Below are positions 55,517 to 64,000 of a DNA stretch of 64,000 nt, in pieces. Origin of the DNA: Coniella vitis (lineage: Eukaryota; Ascomycota; Sordariomycetes; Diaporthales; Schizoparmaceae). Below the pieces are notes generated by a model. It was given only the letters and a program-made list of their open reading frames with translations. It did not search any database and was not told where the DNA came from. Numbering within the stretch: position 1 is the first letter of the stretch; the number at the start of each line of letters is the position of its first letter. Position numbers and translations under genes: made by a program. The stretch covers positions 2,046,001-2,110,000 of the forward strand of contig WUJK01000003.1 in assembly GCA_011317545.1 (NCBI GenBank). The letters are read 5' to 3'.

Positions 55517-57376
55517 ATGGACCGTCAGGAGCAGTCCCCTAGCGCGCGGTTTTACGCTGAGCGTAGAACTACGTCCCCAGCTGAAGTAGAACAGGTTTTG
55601 CAAAGCAAGGACATATTCCACCACGAGCCGCCTCTCGCTGACCTGTTCGGGGCATTCCGCGGCTTCGAGCCATCGAATACTACCGCCCACAATCCCCTCT
55701 ACAACCCATATGGATTCCACCGGAACTCTGGAAGCCTGTTTTCGCCACGCATGCCAACCTTGTCTCGCGCTTTTTATCATCATCACAAGGACCCGAGGCA
55801 GAACCTATCCAATGGCCAATCCTATCATGATCAGACTGAAGCGCCGAATCACGTATTCTCTGAACATTGCGCAGATAGGATTAATGATGCTACCTGGCAG
55901 CGGCAAGGTCCGCCTTCCACATGGCTCCACGGGCGAGCACATGCAGCAACACGACACCCTCTCTTTCATCCTGTCTCGGTCACACAGCCCGCTATCAATA
56001 GAGGTCTTCCCCTACCAGCGCTTAGCAGCATCCCGCCACATATGAATCACTTCAACGATGTTCGCAGCTCTCGTTCTCCAACCATTTCAGAGGATCATAG
56101 AGCCGCCTTCAGCTTGCGCACCCTTCCAGATGACCTCAGGGATTGTAATGGGTCTATGTCATCTCTACGTCCTTCCGACAGCGCCAGCAACCAGTTGCCT
56201 AACCGTAGTTCAGCACAACAGCATGCTCCAATACGTGGAGGAGGATTAGAACAGGGAGAAGATGGCGGCAACGAGCTCAGGCATAGTATAGAGGACGACC
56301 ATGATCATTCCATGATACTCGCTGTGCAAGGCATTTGCCTCACGGTGACGCAATGGCATCTCGAGCGACTGCGCGTGAATTGGCGTGTGAGAAATGGTGA
56401 GGAGGTCTTTTCACGCTGGCAAAATACCAATGAGCGGTTCGCTGCTGTGCAGGGTTACGGCGGCGACAGTGGCAATGGTGATGGCAGGGGCAGGATCAGG
56501 GGCAGAGATATACACAGAAAAGGCGGTCTTGAGAAGACGAGACAACGGCCGCACTACCGTGGCCGTGTTTATGCTTCTCCTTTCTCTTCTTCTGACAACA
56601 GCAGCAACAATCACCGCCGACTTGGACGAAAGCTTGCACAGAGACGGGCGTATGTACGGACGTACAGGCAGAGGGGGAGGGATTTGCGAAAGAATGGCGA
56701 AAGCAGCAGCAGCATCAAGGATGATGACAGCAGCAAAAGCCGAAACAATGGCAATATGCTCACTGAAGATGGCGACGATAATGCTTACAACGCCGACAGC
56801 GACGAGGAGGACGGATATTTCTGTCTCAAGGACCACCACAAGAAGCATAATACTCCTCGATCCCATTGTTTGTGTCCTCGTCACGAGTATCGCCCAAGAG
56901 CAGAGGTAGAGAACGCATCCAGGCAGCAGAACCCGATCCCTGCACCAACGACATCACTACTCAACAATATCAGGCACATTTGCACGCTCATCTGGCGGCG
57001 TGCCCAGCGGGACCGCGAGGATGTGCTTGATGCCGAAGCTCGCGCGTGTCGGGATATGAGTGTCTTGTTTGACTGTGGAGGTGTGATTGCTACGTATTGT
57101 ACAACGGTGGCTGCTGTTGGGCAGTCTTTCGAGGAAGAAGACAACGATAGCGAGCAAGAGGACGAGAGAGGTGGTGGAGAGGGCTGTAATTACCACCACC
57201 ACCACCACCACCACCACCAGCAGCAGCAGCAGCAGCAGCAGCACAAGCCAGGTTTTGATATGCATGGGGTGTTGGAGCGGGTACTAGAGGCTGGCAAGGC
57301 TATCTGTCGTGCCCTTGGGGACCGGGACGGACTACAGGAGTTGGCACAACTAGAGCAGACTGGATATCGAAGATGA
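55517..57376 (+). CDS. Uncharacterised 619-aa low-complexity protein
   Basis: One long open frame from the ATG at 55517 (MDRQEQSPSARFY) to TGA. No family was recognised. Ordered-looking blocks: FHHEPPLADLFGAFRGFE at about 36-53; MILAVQGICLTVTQWHLERL at about 263-282, then RVNWRVRNGEEVFSRWQN; and NNIRHICTLIWRRAQRDRED at about 480-499, then ACRDMSVLFDCGGVIATYCT. The middle is Arg/Ser/Asn-rich; an acidic stretch leads to H8Q8, encoded by CAC and CAG runs at about 57195-57241, followed by a helical C-terminus with GVLERVLEAGKAICRALG. No membrane segment is obvious. The length of an unbroken frame through varied composition argues for real coding. Could be a regulator; function unknown. Confidence 0.6.
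   Translation: MDRQEQSPSARFYAERRTTSPAEVEQVLQSKDIFHHEPPLADLFGAFRGFEPSNTTAHNPLYNPYGFHRNSGSLFSPRMPTLSRAFYHHHKDPRQNLSNGQSYHDQTEAPNHVFSEHCADRINDATWQRQGPPSTWLHGRAHAATRHPLFHPVSVTQPAINRGLPLPALSSIPPHMNHFNDVRSSRSPTISEDHRAAFSLRTLPDDLRDCNGSMSSLRPSDSASNQLPNRSSAQQHAPIRGGGLEQGEDGGNELRHSIEDDHDHSMILAVQGICLTVTQWHLERLRVNWRVRNGEEVFSRWQNTNERFAAVQGYGGDSGNGDGRGRIRGRDIHRKGGLEKTRQRPHYRGRVYASPFSSSDNSSNNHRRLGRKLAQRRAYVRTYRQRGRDLRKNGESSSSIKDDDSSKSRNNGNMLTEDGDDNAYNADSDEEDGYFCLKDHHKKHNTPRSHCLCPRHEYRPRAEVENASRQQNPIPAPTTSLLNNIRHICTLIWRRAQRDREDVLDAEARACRDMSVLFDCGGVIATYCTTVAAVGQSFEEEDNDSEQEDERGGGEGCNYHHHHHHHHQQQQQQQQHKPGFDMHGVLERVLEAGKAICRALGDRDGLQELAQLEQTGYRR
57195..57241 (+). repeat. Adjacent (CAC)n and (CAG)n tracts coding His8-Gln8
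   Basis: Two different trinucleotide runs side by side within the coding frame; prone to length change. Confidence 0.85.
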
Positions 57377-60300
57377 TAAACATGCATATGGAGGTGTTTG
57401 GATACACTGCAAGAGGACAATACAATGCTGAGAATATGTCGGGGGCACATTTTCGGAAGTGCACGAAGCGATACAAATATTTAGGGAGCATACAAGGAGC
57501 AGCAGGCGCAGTGAAATGGTTCTCAAATGGGGAGTGTCTGTACCGCCGAGAAGAAGAGACCGTCAGGGGCCATAGATGGTTCCAATGGTCTGATGGAGGG
57601 AACAGAGCCCCAAGTGAAGAGTCCCGAGGGCGAACAATACGAAGACTCTGACAGGGCCCCATCCGTCAACACTGTGAAGCTATCGCAATATACGACACAA
57701 CTGCAAGTACACTCTTGCGTTGATCAAGTCCATTCAAACTCTACGTTGGAGGCTATTATACTTATGAACCAGATATTTGATTGTATTTCAACTGACTAGC
57801 TAGTCGCATACACCCTTTCCTGAAATTACGAGCTCCACACGGCTAACTAAGTTGGCTGATTACTAGCTATTCTCTCAGGTTGCACTTCCGTCCTTTCTGG
57901 GCTTCGTCTCCGTGGCACAAGTCGTCTCATTCTGTCCTTTTCCGATCTGACCATCTGACTGATTGCAAGGAACCCCTTTCTTTCCTTTTCTCTTCTTTTC
58001 TTTCCCCTCCCCCTCTCTTCTCTTCCTCTTTTCAGGGTCCTATGCATGACAGTCGGTGCTAAAATCCAGTAGCATCAACTTGGTTAGTGTGACTTGCAAA
58101 TCAACCGATAGTTTTTGAGCAAAGTCTCTAGTCTCTTATTGCCCAACATCAATGTTCCCCCCGAGACTGACAATCCTTTGGCATGTGCCTCAAGGAGAAA
58201 TGGCTGATCCTAATCTGGTGACAACACGACCATCTGTCTTGGCTTGCTCCTCAAGTTGGTCTTGAGAGCCATTGAATAGAAAATGGTCGCCTAGATGGAT
58301 CTGGATCATCTGTGTACTCTCCCCGAACTTCCCAAGGCATTCATCTATCTTCCTGGTATAAAAGTATGTTTTGGACAGCTATGAGTTGCAATCCATTACC
58401 ACTTCTCGCTTTCCCCCCGAAAGCGACCACGCAGGACAAGCCCGTCTTCGTCAGCCTCTTCTTCTTGGTCACAAAAAGAATACGACTTTCACTGTTCCAT
58501 CTCTCCGTTCTCTGAGACGTTGCAATATCGCGTACTTAAGGCGGCAGCCACTTAATTATGCTTCTCCGTTCGTAAAGTGACTCGCGCTGGAAGCTAAGCC
58601 GCACGTAGCGTCGAGCGCACAGCCTCTCTTCCCCCCCCCCCCTCTCCTCTCACAACATTCGGACTGGGGAGAAGCTGTGTGTGAATGAAAGTAATTCATG
58701 CTCTCAAACCGAACCATTGAGCTAATAGCTAACATGCTTCGCAGCCTCGTACCACTAACAACGTGGACCAATCCAGTTCCCAGGCCAGGTTACGGCAAAC
58801 TCTTTAGACGCGTTGGACTCTTTATCCAAGTCAGTCAACCGGATGGCTACATAGTAACCATAGTACACGTATGAAAAGACTAGACAGGTCACACGAAACC
58901 CACATACTCGTCTTGTACATAGTGTTCCAGACATCTTCCGCAGACGCTTGCTCTTATTAGGCATGCTGTAGGGTATTTTGCAGGTGGGATGTAACCCGAT
59001 TCGTAATTGGGATCCTGCGCAAGTATTCCCTAGCGCTGCAATGCGACGATGCATGGAACAAGGCGTTTTGTTGCTCTCGAACGCACAATGGCAGTAAGAG
59101 CCGAGGTCGTGCTCACTCCCGCCCTTTTTTTTTTTTTTGTTCCCTCTTTCTTTCACAAAATAGGGTCTTCAACAACAAGGGATGCACGTGGAAACTAAAA
59201 AGCCACGCTAGAACAGTGCCAGCTCTTTTCTACTCCATCGACAGCCTTGCTTGGCACTGCGTAGCTCTTGGAACTTGACCGATCCGGCCTTTTTTTTGCG
59301 GCTCCGCCCGGTGGGAGTTGTGAAAATGTGGATGAGCGCTGCATGACTGATTCAGTGCGTGCATTCGATCTATTGCTATTGCTCGAGATACTGCTGCAAC
59401 GTGTCTTGCGGTTAAAATGCGTTCGAAGCACCATGCCGAGATAGAATCGCTTATTAGCGTTAGTAGAGCTGCAATAGAAGAATGCTCGAGAAATGGATAC
59501 CACCAGCCTTCATCGCAGCTGTCGGCTTCACAAGTAGGACTTTTGGGGGGGGGTCGTCAACACGCTGTCGGGGTGACCAGAGGCGCTGAACAAAGAAGCA
59601 AAGGCTCTGGATTGGCTGCCGTGTCCGGGTGCCTGCTCTTTTGAGCGCAACGAGGCGTCTCTTCCGTGATACATCTCGCGCACGTGTGAATAGCACTTTA
59701 CATGGCCAAACTCGCAACAGCTTCGCTTGCACAGAGCAAGGAACATGGGGCTCAGCGCATCGAGATAATTTATATTGGCCACGCCGATCAGGACGGTGTT
59801 ACTTGTATGTACAAATACCAGAGCACCGTGCAAGATGATGTCATGTTTGACGAGAAGCTCGATAACGCGTGGTTTGGAATAGAGTGCCCAAAGCAGCTCC
59901 CACGCGAACCATAACGTTTTGCGGCTTTCAGAGTCCCAGAGATCGATGGTCAGGGTTTCGTGCTCTTGATTGAATCAATGTACGTAAGTCAGCCTGTGGC
60001 CAACAAAAAGGTGACGCAAGAAACAGAAAGAAAAAAAATGAAAATGAAAATGAAGAAAAGAAGAAGAAAGAGAAAGCTGGATCACCACAAATTGGAAAAC
60101 AAGCGAGCAAAGTCGAACCGAGGATTGACCAGGAGGGGGAGGCCAGGTGGTGCACCGTACTGTGCTGGTGAGGCAACCGACAACGAAGGCTTCACGCACT
60201 GCTTGATTGGGTAATAAAAGTCATGTTGGTGTCTGGTAAGCGAGGTGAGTCGGCTCGTCGACGGTTTCCATCGACAACCTAGCAAGATCGGCTTGGTAGA

Positions 60301-60887
60301 CGTGATGTGAAACACGTGAAAACGTGAAGAAGGTGCAGATCGGCAGGCTGCTTCCGTTTCCAGACCTGCCAGAGTACCGTCGACAAGCAGAACCTTGGCT
60401 CTTTCTTTTTTAAAATCCATCCTTTCCGAGGGAGCCTTCCATGCGGCCCACCGCACCATGCCACCCTCCTGCCCTGCTTGCCCTGCCTGCCCGCTGCCAG
60501 CCTACCACCCACAGCGCTGGGCGGCCAGCAGCTGTTAGTTTGACGTGCGGGATAGCGCTTGTGCTGTGTTGGGATACTCCCTGGAGAGAGACCGCTTCAC
60601 CCCTTTTCTGCTTTTCTCTCGATCAGATGAACGAGAGCCCCTGGAAGCAAGCCAGTCCTTGCCAGATCGGGATGGGCTTGCGTTATAGAGCACTATGAGA
60701 TCTGCAATAGCATTTTCCAGAACCATTCGAACCCTTTCCCCGCAGAGGACTGCGCAAGCATCAACTGTTTTTGGTATGGGAATGGAGGCAGAATTCGTGG
60801 ATGCACCAGAGGGTTCTGCTCGCTTTAGGCCCTCACTGCTGTCCTCCTGCCCCACCAATCATGGCCTCGAGCGATTGTGCGTGTCTG

Positions 60888-60910
60888 CATAGTACATAGT
60901 AGTATGTACG
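60888..60910. repeat. Nested TACATAGTA elements
   Basis: GCATAGTACATAGTAGTATGTA: two overlapping copies of CATAGTA and a near-inverted TATGTA. Confidence 0.7.
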
Positions 60911-61551
60911 CAGAAAAAAGTAATCGTTTCGCGGGGAGGGGACTCCACCTGAACACACGGCTTTTTGCGTTTTTTTTGTATGAAGAAAAAAAGCTGAGCC
61001 GCGGCTTTTTTTATTACCTTTGTCGTTGTCCGTCCAAGGACTAACGGCTTTTGGGGGGGCATGGATTTTTGTTCGGAGCGACTTTCCATTTGTTCGGTAA
61101 TCCTTACTATATACATAGTACTGAGGAGCCCATCCCTGCGAGGACGACGGACGGGTCACTACCCATAGTGCCAATGTACCAAAGCCACCAAGGCTCCCGC
61201 AGCAACGGTGGATCCTCCTCGGCTTGCCCTCCTTGGTGTCTCTTTTGGCCTTGACTAAGTACGGGCAGACGGGATACCATGTCCCTGGAATGTCTGAACC
61301 GTCACGGCAGCATTGAGCATAGTGCTTGCTGAGCACACACACACAGCCTGGACACGGATACGTGGTAACCCGCCAGTTCGCGTGCTATGTACACGCAGTT
61401 TGACAGTGTCCTTGCACGGACAAAGCTTCAGGTTCGCACCCGACATGTGGGCTGGCCTTTCCTATCACACAAAGAAGCGCTTTGTTGGGGAACGTCAGCG
61501 GCTTTTTATGTCCGAGATTCAGGACGGTGGCGTGTGTCCGTCCATAGCAGT

Positions 61552-61552
<1 letters not shown>

Positions 61553-61583
<31 letters not shown>
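61553..61583 (+). repeat. A31 homopolymer tract
   Basis: Thirty-one A in gene-poor DNA. No retroelement body was recognised upstream and no flanking duplication was evident. Confidence 0.8.
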
Positions 61584-61585
<2 letters not shown>

Positions 61586-61710
61586 ATAGGGGCTCGTGCG
61601 CTAACCAAAGAGCTTGCTGTCACTTTTCGGCTGCGTGGCTGTGGTATCAATCATAGTACTCTATCAGGACGAAGCCAGTGAGGGGTCTGGGGGTTCATTC
61701 AGACATCACG

Positions 61711-61728
61711 GTACTATGTACATAGTAC
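61711..61728. repeat. Perfect 18-nt palindrome GTACTATGTACATAGTAC
   Basis: The sequence equals its own reverse complement across 18 nt and is the most complete instance of the dispersed motif. Confidence 0.9.
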
Positions 61729-62105
61729 GGGAAGCCGCGTTGCGCCGTTGATCTCCTTTCCACACACTTGTATGGTGAAAAGAGGGTGTCAAGAAGGTAG
61801 ATCCTCCTTCCGCCCAGGCCCATCTTTACATACATAGTAATAACAGAGAGTGCCAGTGCTCGAGTATGATGGCCAGGAGTTGGTGGCGTTGGGCGACCTG
61901 TTGAACATGGGCGACGATCAGAACGCATGAAACGGGCCAATGGGGTCTGCTGCCTTCGTTTCCTGTGAGCCGCGCTAGGCTGAGCGAACTGAGGATCCTG
62001 TGCCTCCCAGGATCCCAGGCGCCAGGTGCCAGGTGCCAGGCCACCCTCTCCTCTAGATCTTTGAAAGCAGAGCGATTGTGGCGATCTGGGATGAGGGTCG
62101 GGCTC

Positions 62106-62106
<1 letters not shown>

Positions 62107-62151
<45 letters not shown>
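62107..62151 (+). repeat. A45 homopolymer tract
   Basis: Forty-five A; the longest pure homopolymer in the window. Real length is uncertain because of slippage. Confidence 0.8.
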
Positions 62152-62155
<4 letters not shown>

Positions 62156-62349
62156 GCGAGGCAAACCCAACATGAAAAGTGTATGTCAAAATGTATACAA
62201 ACAAGGCTGTATGGAACAGAGCTCTCACCAGTCCCATTGCCTTATTTATAGGCGGCTTCTACATAGTATATGCGGACTGGCAATCAACTAATCAGCCTGG
62301 CTGAATAACGACAACAATGCATAACCCAGCCTTGCACGCACTATGTACA

Positions 62350-62402
62350 TGCTATGCTATGCTCGGCTAGGCTATGCTAGGCTATGCTATGCCATGCTAT
62401 GT
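62350..62402. repeat. Degenerate GCTATG tandem array
   Basis: GCTATGCTATGCTCGGCTAGGCTATG and further units of 5-6 nt, about ten copies, bracketed by ACTATGTACATG and GTAGTACTATG. Confidence 0.75.
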
Positions 62403-63860
62403 AGTACTATGATGCCTTCGTCCGGCTTGACCGAGGGCGCGCATTGCCTGGAGCCTTGGAAACGTCACACCCGGGAACATTGTCTCCGGACATATTCACT
62501 GGAGCAACTGCAACACGAGAGCAAGCAAAAGACAATTGTAGCAAGATCCTGCTGGCAGTACACACATGGTATGGTACTTTTGGTGCTTTCTACCCCAAAC
62601 GCCGTCCACGCTTCCGTTACAGAGAGTTGAGAGCAGTGAGTGCTGTTGCTGTTTCGGCCCCGTGGTGACCCGTACGTGACTCGCCACGGAAGACGGCACC
62701 CAAAAAAAGAAGTGCATGCACACCCACCCGGCAGCAGGACAGGGCCAATGCAGCTATTATTTTCCCGTGGGTTGCGACTGGCTGCTGTATACTCTGTGCT
62801 GCTTTGCTCTGCCGCTGTTGCGGAATGTCGTTTGGATTTCAGACGCCATCTTGGATTGATAGAGTTCGAGACCAACGAGCCATTGATGTACTGCTCTGCA
62901 AGTACTTATGTAGTCGCACGCTTACATAGGACACGGCACACACTGGGCAGAGGAGAAGGGAGATACGATGTCCTTTCCTCTTGCTGAACATGGCACGCTC
63001 TCAACCGCCCCCCCCCCCCAGTATCATGGTCATGATGATCTTTATATGCACCCTACCTCGCGCCTTTCCTGTCGTGTTTCTGGGGGGCGGTTGGGACATA
63101 TCTTTCTGGAGAATGACAACAAAGCCACGTACGACATTGGCTAGTGCACAAGTGCTGAGAAATATCACTGGACGCCAGGCCAAGGATGGGGGTCTTTCCC
63201 TAGCACCCGCGTCGCTTTCCCTCATCGCAGCAGCCCCCTCCAAAATCGTCGCTGCCCAAGTCATCACGTTGCAAAAAGTATCGACAGGTTGCTTCAGTGT
63301 CTCTGCTGCAGAACGCCTTGTTGCCTGAAGGGCATCACCACGTCACAGGACTATGAGCAAAGAGGAGTGTTAGTGCACATAGTACTCTTAGGGAGCAGTA
63401 AAAGAACCACGGATACGGTGGTGTGCAGGGACGCTGTAGACCTGATTGTCCCCCACCCACGCAACCAGCAATGCGGGGGCGTCGTCCTTCGCTTGTCAAG
63501 ACTTCCCTTTGGCTTCAAGTCGAGGCAGAGAGGCGATTCGCGGTCCGCCTGTAGGATTCAACCACCCAGGGTCTTTCCTGTGTACCAGCATATCTCACTA
63601 GAGAGACACATACCATGGTGCAGCATGTATACTACGTACAGACACCATCACTCCTCTCTTATAATACGTAGAACAAAGTAAGTAGTTTTCGCACTTTTGC
63701 ACATTCAATGACAGACGCAAAAGGAAAAGGAAAAAAGCACTCTGATCACCCAGAAGGTCAGGTCCGGTTGGTGGGCCCTCGTGCTAAGGCCGCCGCCAAG
63801 CAAGAACGAAGAGAGGCGGGCAGGCGACCAGGCGGGCACCGGCCCAACTGGATACCATAA

Positions 63861-63876
63861 TAGTACATAGTACATG
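63861..63876. repeat. TAGTACATAGTACATG element
   Basis: Two overlapping TAGTACAT units close to the right end of the window; same motif family. Confidence 0.7.
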
Positions 63877-64000
63877 GCACCCCCCGTTCCAACTGCTGGC
63901 CGCCTACTGAGCTCGGCCGTATCCAGTGGGATCCGAGCCCGAAGAACAGGGGGAGCCGCTGATCAGATACGACCCCCCCATGATCACCTGGACCCCCCAC

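Larger units (their letters stand above)
57377..64000. other. Gene-poor region rich in palindromes and A tracts
   Basis: In 6.6 kb no gene could be supported. Best small frames: 59702-59914 (+, 70 aa, ATG; contains QDDVMFDEKLDNAWFGIECP), and 62640-62987 (+), both without family motifs. Repeated features: TACATAGTA elements at 58848, 58914, 60888-60910, 61106-61120, 61711-61728, 61831, 62260, 62341, 62396-62412, 63375 and 63861-63875; A31 at 61553-61583; A45 at 62107-62151; a GCTATG tandem array at 62350-62402. The end of the window is open on the right. Confidence 0.45.

Noticed and set aside
59702..59914. 70-codon frame with ATG and acidic C-terminus
   Set aside because: Too short and without homology to claim a gene; left as a note under the gene-poor region.

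Overview
The window is nuclear DNA of a filamentous ascomycete (Pezizomycotina). The gene set and protein sequences fit Sordariomycetes best, perhaps Hypocreales; the order is a guess. Evidence: short spliceosomal introns (about 57-126 nt) with GT(A/G)NGT donors and CTAAC/CTAAT branch points, ascomycete-type proteins throughout (Brn1 condensin, Hos2, Ngi1/DUF3605, Fmp42-like MFS, AAT permease, GH47 mannosidase), and long intergenic spacers with CT-rich leaders. No operons, CRISPR, prokaryotic genes, intact transposon, secondary-metabolite cluster or convincing tRNA/rRNA gene was seen.

Layout. 0-3.5 kb: intergenic, with one likely orphan 3' exon (about 1.1-1.28 kb). 3.5-6.4 kb (-): condensin kleisin subunit. 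7.6-10.7 kb (+): cation/Ca2+ exchanger. 11.5-12.5 kb (+): protein with two FolB-like domains, its ATG directly behind a long A tract; it converges on an Ngi1/DUF3605 protein (12.8-13.7 kb, -). 13.7-18.4 kb: gene-poor. 18.4-20.7 kb (+): UDP-glucose pyrophosphorylase with a long first intron and an apparent GC-AG second intron. 21.3-25.6 kb: divergent pair of chromatin genes, an ING/PHD protein (-) and a Hos2-type histone deacetylase (+). 26.1-27.5 kb (+): RBR ubiquitin-ligase gene with an in-frame TAG in RING1. 28.0-32.0 kb (-): WW + PhoD-like phosphatase protein. 34.4-36.4 kb (+): Fmp42-like MFS transporter. 37.2-37.8 kb (-): uncharacterised protein. 39.1-40.7 kb (-): DHCR24-like FAD oxidoreductase. 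41.1-41.7 kb: possible decayed gene. 42.5-44.0 kb (+): NTF2-like protein whose stop codon abuts (CAG)12. 45.8-47.8 kb (+): amino-acid permease. 48.3-50.9 kb (-): GH47 alpha-1,2-mannosidase. 51.8-55.2 kb: Atg10 (+), U2B''-like RRM protein (-), Arp2/3 subunit ARPC1 (+). 55.5-57.4 kb (+): uncharacterised 619-aa low-complexity protein. 57.4-64.0 kb: gene-poor DNA rich in short palindromes and A tracts.

The genes are mostly conserved housekeeping functions (chromosome condensation, nucleotide-sugar supply, deacetylation, autophagy, splicing, actin, glycoprotein trimming) and do not form one pathway. The only functionally coherent neighbours are the ING/PHD and Hos2 genes, which share a 1.37-kb intergenic region. 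The most unusual structural signal is a dispersed palindromic motif built on TACTATGTACATAGTA. I counted about 30 occurrences by eye, all in intergenic DNA or the UGP1 intron and none in a coding exon.
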